The translations under genes and the position numbers were made by a program. A stretch of DNA of 13,635 nucleotides. It comes from Verrucomicrobiota bacterium. Lineage in GTDB: Bacteria; Verrucomicrobiota; Verrucomicrobiia; Limisphaerales; UBA11358. Position 1 is the first letter of the stretch, and each line of letters starts with the position of its first letter. The notes under the pieces are model-generated. The model was given only the letters and a program-made list of their open reading frames with translations. It did no database searches and was not told the origin of the DNA. This document shows, piece after piece, positions 5,826 through 12,867 of this stretch. The stretch lies in NCBI GenBank assembly GCA_026225155.1, contig JAMFSG010000309.1:1-13635 (forward strand). The letters run 5' to 3'.

Positions 5826-6266
5826 ATGGCGAGGCCAGATGAAAGAATCGCGTGGAAATCGCCCGCAAAGTCATCGCCCATTTTCAAGAACAAGAAACCG
5901 CCGCCGCTAATGTGGAAAAAACTTTCCGCGCGTGAACGCGAAGTCCTTGATCTCGTCGTGCGCGGTCTTTCAAACAAGGAAATTATCGGCCGGCCGGGCA
6001 TCACCATCGAAGGCGTGCGCTGGCATTTGCGAAACATTTACGAGAAGCTCCAGGTCCATTCGCGAACGGAAGTCTTGGTCAAATTTCGCAGCGATCATAA
6101 TAGCAACCCTAGTATATTTCCAAAAATTTCCGGCTTAACGATTCAGCCGTTCATCCAGATTCCACGCGGCGCTAATGAGGGCGATGTGCGAAAGCGCCTG
6201 CGGAAAATTTCCCAGATGCTCGCCGCATCGGCCAAGTTGCTCGGCGTAAAGGCCAAGATGATTTGA
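5826..6266 (+). CDS. LuxR-type (GerE) HTH protein without receiver domain
   Basis: DNA-binding protein, probably a transcription regulator. Residues about 30-88 (from the 5826 start) form the LuxR C-terminal HTH: KLSAREREVLDLVVRGLSNK (31-50), then ITIEGVRWHLRNIYEKLQVH (58-77) and SRTEVLVKF. The normal partner domain, a phosphorylation receiver or ligand domain, is missing; only about 29 basic, Pro/Lys-rich residues precede the HTH. An in-frame ATG at 5748 would add 26 hydrophobic residues from AT-rich sequence, which I consider less likely; ATG 5910 would give just the HTH. The final 60 or so residues have no family resemblance and come from antisense of the GH15 gene's 3' end (132-nt convergent overlap). 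It is transcribed away from the sulfur operon, so it could regulate it; that is inference from position only. Confidence 0.7.
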   Translation: MARPDERIAWKSPAKSSPIFKNKKPPPLMWKKLSAREREVLDLVVRGLSNKEIIGRPGITIEGVRWHLRNIYEKLQVHSRTEVLVKFRSDHNSNPSIFPKISGLTIQPFIQIPRGANEGDVRKRLRKISQMLAASAKLLGVKAKMI

Positions 6267-7928
6267 ATAGCCGAGCGCTTTTTCAAAAATGAAACGCGCC
6301 CGTTTCAGGTCGCCCGCGCGCGCGAGGCATTCAACATACCAAAACGAGCACATGGAAAAAGTTCCTTCGCGACTGTTCATGCCGTCAGCGGCGGCTTTTT
6401 CCGGCTGGTAACGATAGACGAGCGAATCTTCGACGAGATTTTTTTCGATGGCGAGCAGTGTGGATTTCCAGCGCGGATCGGTCGGGCTGATGAATTTCAC
6501 CATCGGCAGCAGCAGCGACGCGGCGTCCACCGTTTGCGCGCCGTGAAATTGCACGAAGGATTTTAATTTTGGGTTCCAAAACGTTTCGTAAATGTCTTTG
6601 TAGATTTCATCGCGGATGCGATGCCAGCGCACGAGCGGCGCGGGAAATGAACGCCGCCGCGCCAATTCCATCGCGCGGTCAATCGCCACCCAGCACATCG
6701 CGCGCGAATATAAAAAAGGCTGCGCGCCGCCGCGAACTTCCCAGATGCCTTGATCCGGCTGGCGCCAATTTTTGCAAACCCATTCGACGAGCTTCGTCAG
6801 GTTCATCCAAAAATCATATGAAATCGGTTCGCCATGTTTGTCGTAGATCAAAATTGAATCGAGCAGCTCACCGTAAATATCCAGTTGCAATTGATCGCCG
6901 GCGGCATTGCCAATTCGCACCGGCGATGAGTTTTGATATCCCGCGAAATTTTTCAAAATGGTTTCCGGCAATTCGCGCCGGCCATCGAGCCGATACATGA
7001 CTTGCAACGGCTTGCCCGGTTTCAATTCGCGGCAGCGCAATTCCATCCAGTGCATGAACGCCTGCGTTTCTTCCGTGTAGCCGAGCCGCATCAGCGCATA
7101 CAGCGTGAACGACGCGTCGCGGATCCAGGTGTAGCGATAATCCCAGTTGCGCGCGCCGCCGATATTTTCCGGCAAACCAAACGTCGGCGCAGCCACGAGC
7201 GAACCATGTTTCTGCGACGTCAAAAGTTTCAACGTAAGCGCCGAGCGGTTCACCATTTCGCGCCAGCGGCCGCGATATTTTGAACGCGAAATCCAGTCGA
7301 TCCAGAAATTCATCGTCTCCTTGAACGCGTCGGAAACGTAATCGGGATTTGCCGAAGGCGATTCGCCGTTCGCTTCTTCCAAAATGAACGAAGCCGTTTG
7401 GTCCGCGCGCAATTTGAATTCCGCCACCGCCGCGCCATTTTCAATTTTCAACGGCACACTGCTGCGTAAACGTAACGCTGGGAGTTTTTTTTCCGCGGGA
7501 ACGAAAATGACTTCATGCGGCTTTTTTTCAATCGAATGGCTCGCGCGGCCATAATCAAATTTCGGCGCGCAAACCATGCGGAATTTTATTTCACCGCGCA
7601 CGACTTTGACGCGGCGGATCAAACCGTAGCTGTGGCCCAGATGCTGCACCGGCATGAAATCGGAGATTTCCGCGATGCCGCTTTCGCCGAGAAAACGCGT
7701 GAGCAAAATGTTCGTGTCGGGAAAATATCTTTGCCGGTTTTTGAATTCGCCGGACGCCGGTGCAATTTGAAAAGTGCCGCCATTTTTTGAATCCAAAAGC
7801 GCGGCAAAAATTGTCGGCGAATCAAAATGCGGAAAGCACATGAAATCAATCGAGCCGCCCAAACTGACGAGCGCCGCCGTGGCCAGATCGCCAATCACAC
7901 CGTAGTTCTCAATCGGTTGGTAATTCAT
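6135..7928 (-). CDS. GH15 family glycoside hydrolase (glucoamylase/trehalase)
   Basis: Inverting alpha-glucosidase that releases glucose from alpha-glucans or trehalose. The 597-aa product has the bacterial GH15 layout: an N-terminal beta-sandwich (NYQPIENYGVIGDLATAALV, then GSIDFMCFPHFDSPTIFAALL) and an (alpha/alpha)6 barrel with RNWDYRYTWIRDASFTLYAL (260-279), the general acid region GIWEVRGG (E397) and the general base region REGTFSMCSFWYVE (E521), ending FPQALSHIALISAAWNL. No signal peptide is visible, so it is probably cytoplasmic, acting on glycogen-like polymers or trehalose. Substrate cannot be decided from sequence, as close relatives include both activities. I chose the ATG at 7928 (MNYQPIENYG) over one 18 codons upstream because GH15 proteins begin with this motif. 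It stands alone, convergent with the LuxR-type gene. Confidence 0.93.
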   Translation of the reverse strand: MNYQPIENYGVIGDLATAALVSLGGSIDFMCFPHFDSPTIFAALLDSKNGGTFQIAPASGEFKNRQRYFPDTNILLTRFLGESGIAEISDFMPVQHLGHSYGLIRRVKVVRGEIKFRMVCAPKFDYGRASHSIEKKPHEVIFVPAEKKLPALRLRSSVPLKIENGAAVAEFKLRADQTASFILEEANGESPSANPDYVSDAFKETMNFWIDWISRSKYRGRWREMVNRSALTLKLLTSQKHGSLVAAPTFGLPENIGGARNWDYRYTWIRDASFTLYALMRLGYTEETQAFMHWMELRCRELKPGKPLQVMYRLDGRRELPETILKNFAGYQNSSPVRIGNAAGDQLQLDIYGELLDSILIYDKHGEPISYDFWMNLTKLVEWVCKNWRQPDQGIWEVRGGAQPFLYSRAMCWVAIDRAMELARRRSFPAPLVRWHRIRDEIYKDIYETFWNPKLKSFVQFHGAQTVDAASLLLPMVKFISPTDPRWKSTLLAIEKNLVEDSLVYRYQPEKAAADGMNSREGTFSMCSFWYVECLARAGDLKRARFIFEKALGYSNHLGLYAEQLGRCGEHLGNFPQALSHIALISAAWNLDERLNR

Positions 7929-7982
7929 GTTGCAAAGCTCAATCCCAACGGAGCTTATTTGACTATACATCAGTTTCCACAT

Positions 7983-8186
7983 CCGCGTAGGCGATGGTCG
8001 TCATCAGCGCATTTTCCACCGGCGCGAATCCAACCGCGTATGCTGCACCGATACCGGCATGTCGGATTCGACAACGCCGGCACAATTTTTTCTGCACGGA
8101 ATCGGCGCTGGATCATTCAGATCATTGAATCGTATGTGTTTTGTGCGTCGGACGGGAACCAAAATTTTATACGGCGCCACGGCGTC
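7983..8186. other. Non-coding stretch with a possible gene remnant
   Basis: No intact gene. On the minus strand an open frame ending in TAG at 7963-7965 reads HAGIGAAYAVGFAPVENALM then TTIAYADVETDV, with codon choice like real genes of this window, but there is no proper start and I cannot name a family. It may be the C-terminal scrap of a lost gene upstream of the GH15 gene, or chance. Confidence 0.25.
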
Positions 8187-8487
8187 AGCACCGATAACGT
8201 CCGGCCTTCCGCGCTGCCCGACAGTTGGCGCATCGGCAAACTGACACTCGCCGGCGTTTTATGGGATTGTCCGAACTGATATTTTGCGTGAGTGTTCTGG
8301 CCCTCGGTCATTACCACCTGAGAATGGGCATTGCCACCTTGCAGACACCGGCATTCGGCTCGCTGGTTTGCGGAAATCAGGCTATGACCTATGCCACTGC
8401 CGGCCTGGCTTTTGGCGAGCGTGTTGTGTTTGTCTTCGTTTTAGGTTTGTGAAGGTATCGGTCTTTGCGCGCTTAAAGATTGCGTAA
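8187..8487 (+). pseudogene. C-terminal remnant of a PMA1-like P-type proton ATPase
   Basis: Three plus-strand frames in succession spell the C-terminal membrane part of plasma-membrane proton-efflux P-type ATPases. The first gives STDNVRPSALPDSWRIGKLT then LAGVL (8187-8260). The next, shifted one base near 8260, gives MGLSELIFCVSVLALGHYHL, then RMGIATLQT and FGSLVCGNQAMTY. The last, after a second shift near 8445, gives FVKVSVFARLKIA and a stop at 8485-8487. Relatives I remember have about 50 more residues between the GNQATTY-like and the VKVPVFRRLKIA-like segments, so there is an internal deletion too. The catalytic domains (DKTGT etc.) are absent. The order and orientation of segments make chance similarity unlikely. 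It is a dead fragment left from an ion pump. Confidence 0.72.
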
Positions 8488-8515
8488 ATAACGAGTGAGC
8501 CGCAATATTTTCGAA

Positions 8516-8543
8516 CATCGGGTAACACCCCATAGCCCCGATG
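8516..8543 (+). terminator. Possible vestigial terminator
   Basis: Arms CATCGGG (8516-8522) and CCCGATG (8537-8543) are perfectly complementary around a 14-nt loop and are followed by ATTTTTC. Its position 29 nt after the stop of the P-type ATPase remnant fits an old terminator of that gene. The loop is long, so support is modest. Confidence 0.35.
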
Positions 8544-8618
8544 ATTTTTCGGGTGCAAGGTGACGCCGGGAAATAAAAATTCTTCCAAACCAGAAAGAAT
8601 CAAACACCCGATAAAAAA

Positions 8619-8738
8619 ATGAACGCACTAGATAAATCATTCTTGGAAGAACTGGCTGATCGTCATGACGTTGAAAAGCAGCTCGTCCAGGCGAGGCCGA
8701 AAACGGCGCATAACGACCAAATCAATCACGCGCGATGA
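8619..8738 (+). other. Short ORF of unknown status (39 aa)
   Basis: ATG-initiated frame reading MNALDKSFLEELADRHDVEK then QLVQARPKTAHNDQINHAR. It is hydrophilic and likely helical, with no ribosome binding site, and lies between two pseudogene fragments. It could be another gene scrap, for example from the coiled-coil part of an efflux adaptor, given the efflux fragments nearby, but I do not recognise it. Confidence 0.22.
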
Positions 8739-8781
8739 ATTTCAGTCTATGAAAAAAAATCCATTAAAGGACGGCGTCCTC

Positions 8782-8880
8782 ATGATTTCCGGAATCCTGC
8801 GACCCAACGCCGGCAAGGTGACAGTCAAAAGCGTGGATATTTGGACATTGAACAAAGATCAGTTGGCTGACTTCCGCTGA
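8782..8880 (+). pseudogene. Fragment of an ABC-transporter ATPase (LolD/MacB type)
   Basis: Residues MISGILRPNAGKVTVKSVDI followed by WTLNKDQLADFR resemble the segment just after Walker A in LolD/MacB-like export ATPases (consensus of the type LISGLLRPDSGEVRVDG then D.. LS...). Walker A itself, the Q-loop, signature and Walker B are missing, and the frame stops at 8878-8880. It is a 32-residue relic in the same strand as its neighbours. A functional protein is not possible. Confidence 0.55.
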
Positions 8881-9060
8881 ATACGACCATGATTACTGCC
8901 TTTCAAGAAGTTGAAGATAATTTATCAACGCTGCGAATCCTGTCGCAGGAATTGCAACAGCAGAATGCCACGGTCGAATCGTCGCAGGAATATCTGACGC
9001 TGGCCGAAGCCCGCCACCAATCCGGCCTGGACATTTACCTGATGTGATCGCGGCACAACT
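8877..9060 (+). pseudogene. Fragment of a TolC/NodT-type outer-membrane efflux protein
   Basis: Reads TTMITAFQEVEDNLSTLRIL, SQELQQQNATVESSQEYLTL, AEARHQSGLDIYLM and stops at 9045-9047. After a one-base shift it continues DVIAAQ, exactly as the family consensus (YL.VI.AQ) expects. This is the second coiled-coil helical hairpin of outer-membrane factors; all of the N-terminal half and the barrel strands before it are gone. It overlaps the end of the ABC ATPase fragment by 4 nt. The pair looks like the debris of a tripartite efflux system. It ends just before the ackA start at 9090. Confidence 0.65.
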
Positions 9061-9089
9061 CTTGAAGACGCTCGAATCCTCTGGCAGAA

Positions 9090-10286
9090 ATGAAACCACC
9101 CAATCCATTCATCCTAACCCTCAACGGCGGCTCGTCGAGCATCCGATTTGCGTTATATCAAATCGGCAAACTTCTCAAGCCAGGGCTTCATGGAAAAATT
9201 GATCGTATCGGTGTAAGTGGAACAAAATTGACTTATACTGACTCGAATAAAAAACAGCCGAACAGTCGCCGCATTGCCTTATCCGATCATAAGTCGGCGG
9301 CAAATTTTCTGGTTGATTGGCTGGAAAAGCACGTTGCTTTTGCTTCGGTGAAAGCTGTGGGCCATCGCGTGGTTCATGGCATGAAACATACCGAGCCGGA
9401 AATCGTCACGCCGAAATTGCTGAAGGAGCTGCATCGCATCAGCTCATTCGATCCCGACCATTTGCCGAGTGAGATTAAGTTGATTGAAGTCTTTCGTCAG
9501 CGGCATCCAAAACTTACGCAGATAGTTTGCTTCGATACGGCGTTCCATCAAACCATGCCGCGCGTCGCCAAGTTATTGCCAATTCCGCGCCGCTACTTTG
9601 CGAAAGGAATTCAGCGTTATGGTTTTCACGGTTTGTCTTATGCGTATTTGGTGGAAGAACTTAAACGGCTCGGCAATCCGGCGGCGACCAAGGGCTATGT
9701 GATCCTCGCGCATCTCGGCAATGGCGCAAGCCTCGCCGCCGTGCGCGATGGCAAAAGCATTGATACTAGCATGGGTTTCACGCCGACGGCAGGATTGGTG
9801 ATGAGCACGCGTTCGGGCGATTTGGATCCGGGTTTGGTTTCGTATCTGGCGCGCACGGAAAAAATGTCGGCGGCGCAATTTCAAAAAATGGTGAACCACG
9901 AATCCGGCTTGCTGGGAATTTCCGAAACCAGTTCCGACATGCGCGATCTGGTTGCGCGTGAAACTAAAGATGTTCGCGCAGCGGAAGCGGTGGAACTATT
10001 TTGCTATCAAGCTCGAAAATGGATTGGTTCGTTTGCCGCCGCGCTGGGCGGAGTTGATACGATTGTTTTCGCCGGCGGCATCGGCGAGAACATGCCAATC
10101 ATTCGCGCGCGCATCTGCGACGAACTGAATTTTATCGGCGTTAAAATTGACAAGGCCAGAAACAAAAAATCGGCAGCCGTGATTTCGACGAATGCCAGCA
10201 AGGTTAATGTGCGCGTCATCCGCACCGATGAAGAATTGATGATCGCTCGATCAGTCGTCCGCCTGCTCAATCTCAATCCAAATTAA
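9090..10286 (+). CDS. ackA: Acetate kinase
   Basis: Converts acetyl phosphate plus ADP to acetate plus ATP in the cytoplasm. The 398-aa product carries the ASKHA-fold motifs in order: ILTLNGGSSSIRF (8-20, phosphate-binding), GHRVVHG (91-97), VCFDTAFHQTMP, RYGFHGLSY, AHLGNGASLAAV, DTSMGFTPTAGLVMSTRSGD (acetate/propionate kinase signature), ESGLLGISETSSDMRD and FAGGIGEN. The length is normal. The usual VLNCGSSSLK is here LTLNGGSSSIRF, with Gly for Cys, a minor variation. The phosphoketolase gene starts 3 nt after the stop, so they form an operon: phosphoketolase makes the acetyl phosphate this enzyme uses. No phosphotransacetylase gene is seen. No clear promoter or Shine-Dalgarno site; upstream is pseudogene debris. 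Confidence 0.96.
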   Translation: MKPPNPFILTLNGGSSSIRFALYQIGKLLKPGLHGKIDRIGVSGTKLTYTDSNKKQPNSRRIALSDHKSAANFLVDWLEKHVAFASVKAVGHRVVHGMKHTEPEIVTPKLLKELHRISSFDPDHLPSEIKLIEVFRQRHPKLTQIVCFDTAFHQTMPRVAKLLPIPRRYFAKGIQRYGFHGLSYAYLVEELKRLGNPAATKGYVILAHLGNGASLAAVRDGKSIDTSMGFTPTAGLVMSTRSGDLDPGLVSYLARTEKMSAAQFQKMVNHESGLLGISETSSDMRDLVARETKDVRAAEAVELFCYQARKWIGSFAAALGGVDTIVFAGGIGENMPIIRARICDELNFIGVKIDKARNKKSAAVISTNASKVNVRVIRTDEELMIARSVVRLLNLNPN

Positions 10287-10289
10287 AAT

Positions 10290-12659
10290 ATGGAAACCAA
10301 AACCTTGACGCCGGGATTACTTCAGCAAATTGACGCTTATTGGCGCGCGGCTAATTATCTTTCGGTCGGGCAGATTTATCTTTACGACAATCCACTTCTC
10401 AAAAAACCGCTGACAATCGCGGATGTGAAACATATGTTGCTCGGACATTGGGGCACGACGCCGGGACAAAATTTTATTTACGCGCACCTGAATCGCGTCA
10501 TCAAAAAATATGACCTTGACATGATTTATGTTTCCGGTCCCGGCCACGGCGGCCCGGCGGTGGTGGCCAATACGTATCTCGAAGGAACTTACAGCGAGAT
10601 TTATCCGAACATCAGCCAGGACGAAATCGGGCTTAAAAAACTGTTCAAGCAGTTTTCATTTCCCGGCGGCATTCCAAGTCACGCTTCACCGGAAACTCCC
10701 GGTTCGATTCATGAAGGCGGTGAACTCGGCTATTCATTGAGCCATTCGTTCGGCGCGGTTTTTGATAATCCAGATTTGATCGTCGCGTGTGTCGTTGGCG
10801 ATGGCGAGGCCGAAACCGGCCCGCTCGCGACGGCGTGGCATTCCAATAAATTTCTCAACGCAGCGACGGACGGTGCAGTGTTGCCGATTCTTCATCTCAA
10901 TGGTTACAAGATCGCCAATCCAACGATTCTTGCCCGCATCACGCGTGAAGAGTTGGAACAATTATTTCACGGCTACGGTTGGACACCTTATTTCGTCGAA
11001 GGCCACGAACCAGAATTGATGCACGAAGCGATGGCGACGACGTTGGATAAAGCCGTCGAGCAGATCAAAAAAATTCAGATGGACGCTCGCATTCACGGCA
11101 ATCTCACGCGTCCGCGCTGGCCGATGATTGTGCTCAATTCGCCGAAAGGCTGGACGGGACCGAAAACGATTGATGGCGTGCCGATCGAAGGCACGTTCCG
11201 TTCGCATCAAGTGCCACTTTCTGATCCGGCGAAAAATCCCGAACATCTCAAACTGCTGGAAGATTGGTTGCGCAGCTATCGCCCACAGGAATTGTTTGAT
11301 GAACAAGGTCGTTTGAAACCAGAACTCGCCGGACTCGCGCCCGCGGGCAATCGGCGCATGGGACTGAATCCTCACGCCAACGGCGGCATCTTGCTCCGCG
11401 ATTTGCGGATGCCGGATTTTCGCGACTACGCGGTGGATGTTTGTTCGCCGGGAATAGTTGGCATTGGCGACACCCATGTGTTGGGGAAATTTTTACGCGA
11501 CGTGACGAAGTTCAACACCGAGCAAAAAAATTTCCGCATCTTCGGTCCAGACGAAACACTCTCGAACGGTTTGGAAGCCGTCTTTGAAACAACTAATCGT
11601 CAATGGGAAGCGGCGACGGTGCCGAACGATGAATTTCTCGCGCCGACCGGACGCGTGATGGAAATGTTGAGCGAACATCAATGCGAAGGCTGGCTCGAAG
11701 GTTACTTGCTCACTGGTCGGCATGGACTTTTCAATTGTTACGAAGCCTTCATTCACATCATTGACTCGATGTTCAACCAACACGCGAAATGGTTGAAGAT
11801 CACCTCGTGTCTGCCGTGGCGGCGTCCGATCGCTTCGCTGAATTATCTGCTGGCCTCGCATGTTTGGCGACAGGATCACAATGGCTTTACGCATCAAGAT
11901 CCCGGTTTTCTGGATCACGTTGTGAACAAAAAGGCTTCGGTCGTGCGCGTCTATCTGCCGCCGGATGCGAACTGTCTGCTCTCGGTGATGGATCACTGTC
12001 TGCGCAGCCGGCATTACGTCAACGTTGTGATCGCGGGTAAACATCCCGCGCCGCAATGGCTGACGATGGACGCCGCCGTCAAACATTGCACCGAAGGCAT
12101 CGGCATCTGGCAATGGGCGAGCAACGACCAAAACGCCGATCCCGATGTCGTCATGGCTTGTTGTGGCGATGTGCCGACGCTCGAAACGCTCGCCGCCGTT
12201 TCGATCATGCGCGAACATTTGCCCGAACTAAAAATCCGCGTGGTCAATGTCGTTGACTTGATGCGATTGCAACCCAAGAGTGAACATCCACACGGCTTGA
12301 GCGACATGGATTTTGATTCGCTGTTCACGAAAAATAAACCGGTTATTTTTGCGTTCCATGCGTATCCGTGGTTGATCCACCGGCTGACTTATCGTCGCAC
12401 GAATCATCACAACATCCACGTTCGCGGCTATAAAGAAGAAGGCACGATCACCACGCCATTCGACATGACTGTTTTGAACGAACTGGATCGTTTTCATCTC
12501 GTCATGGATACGATTGATCGCCTGCCGCAAACCGGCGCCAAAGGCGTTTATCTCAAACAACAGCTTCAGGACAAGTTGATCGAGCATAAGCAATACATCA
12601 ATAAATTCGGCCAAGATTTGCCGGAAGTCCGAAATTGGAAATGGCGCAGTCCAAGCTGA
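10290..12659 (+). CDS. xfp: Xylulose-5-phosphate/fructose-6-phosphate phosphoketolase
   Basis: Thiamine-diphosphate enzyme that splits xylulose 5-phosphate (or fructose 6-phosphate) with phosphate to acetyl phosphate and glyceraldehyde 3-phosphate (or erythrose 4-phosphate). The 789-aa length is typical. Motifs: LLGHWGTTPGQNFIYAHLNR (50-69), SGPGHGGPAVVANTYLEG (82-99), the run of GGIPSHASPETPGSIHEGGE (126-145), the ThDP/Mg motif VVGDGEAETGPLATAWHSNK (168-187) and ILHLNGYKI (200-208). The C-terminal domain is complete, ending KFGQDLPEVRNWKW. Sequence alone does not say which of the two sugars is preferred. Separated from ackA by 3 nt and followed by a hairpin with a T-run, so ackA-xfp is probably a two-gene unit. 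Confidence 0.97.
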   Translation: METKTLTPGLLQQIDAYWRAANYLSVGQIYLYDNPLLKKPLTIADVKHMLLGHWGTTPGQNFIYAHLNRVIKKYDLDMIYVSGPGHGGPAVVANTYLEGTYSEIYPNISQDEIGLKKLFKQFSFPGGIPSHASPETPGSIHEGGELGYSLSHSFGAVFDNPDLIVACVVGDGEAETGPLATAWHSNKFLNAATDGAVLPILHLNGYKIANPTILARITREELEQLFHGYGWTPYFVEGHEPELMHEAMATTLDKAVEQIKKIQMDARIHGNLTRPRWPMIVLNSPKGWTGPKTIDGVPIEGTFRSHQVPLSDPAKNPEHLKLLEDWLRSYRPQELFDEQGRLKPELAGLAPAGNRRMGLNPHANGGILLRDLRMPDFRDYAVDVCSPGIVGIGDTHVLGKFLRDVTKFNTEQKNFRIFGPDETLSNGLEAVFETTNRQWEAATVPNDEFLAPTGRVMEMLSEHQCEGWLEGYLLTGRHGLFNCYEAFIHIIDSMFNQHAKWLKITSCLPWRRPIASLNYLLASHVWRQDHNGFTHQDPGFLDHVVNKKASVVRVYLPPDANCLLSVMDHCLRSRHYVNVVIAGKHPAPQWLTMDAAVKHCTEGIGIWQWASNDQNADPDVVMACCGDVPTLETLAAVSIMREHLPELKIRVVNVVDLMRLQPKSEHPHGLSDMDFDSLFTKNKPVIFAFHAYPWLIHRLTYRRTNHHNIHVRGYKEEGTITTPFDMTVLNELDRFHLVMDTIDRLPQTGAKGVYLKQQLQDKLIEHKQYINKFGQDLPEVRNWKWRSPS

Positions 12660-12739
12660 ACGGGCTGCTGAAGCATAATCTGCGTCTCTTGTCATAGTTT
12701 GAGATAAATTCGATCGCGCAAATTTTCAAAAGCGTCGCA

Positions 12740-12770
12740 AAAATTTTCCTTCGTCCATTCGGAAAATTTT
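12740..12770 (+). terminator. Terminator-like inverted repeat after xfp
   Basis: Perfect 10-bp arms AAAATTTTCC and GGAAAATTTT around an 11-nt loop, the second arm ending in TTTT followed by CTTC. It is 80 nt after the xfp stop and could end ackA-xfp transcripts. The stem is AT-rich, so it may be inefficient. Confidence 0.5.
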
Positions 12771-12774
12771 CTTC

Positions 12775-12792
12775 ATGGGGTGTTCACCCCAT
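12775..12792. promoter_or_regulatory. 18-bp palindrome before atpD
   Basis: ATGGGGTG-TT-CACCCCAT has perfect 8-bp arms. It lies 4 bp after the terminator-like repeat and 75 bp before the atpD start, where a promoter for the ATPase operon is expected. The near-zero spacer suits a DNA operator, though a hairpin with a GUUC loop is also possible. I see no confident -35/-10 pair nearby. Confidence 0.4.
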
Positions 12793-12867
12793 TCGTTTCT
12801 TCACGTCCAAAAGATAACGTGATCACAATGTATGGTTGCGGTGAACGAGCTTTCAGTTGGAGCATTC

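Noticed and set aside
8382..8603. Minus-strand 73-aa frame in the pseudogene region
   Set aside because: It lies antisense to the P-type ATPase remnant and shows no recognisable motif.
11493..12218. 241-aa minus-strand frame inside xfp
   Set aside because: Fully contained in the phosphoketolase gene on the opposite strand, with shadow-like His/Arg-rich composition.
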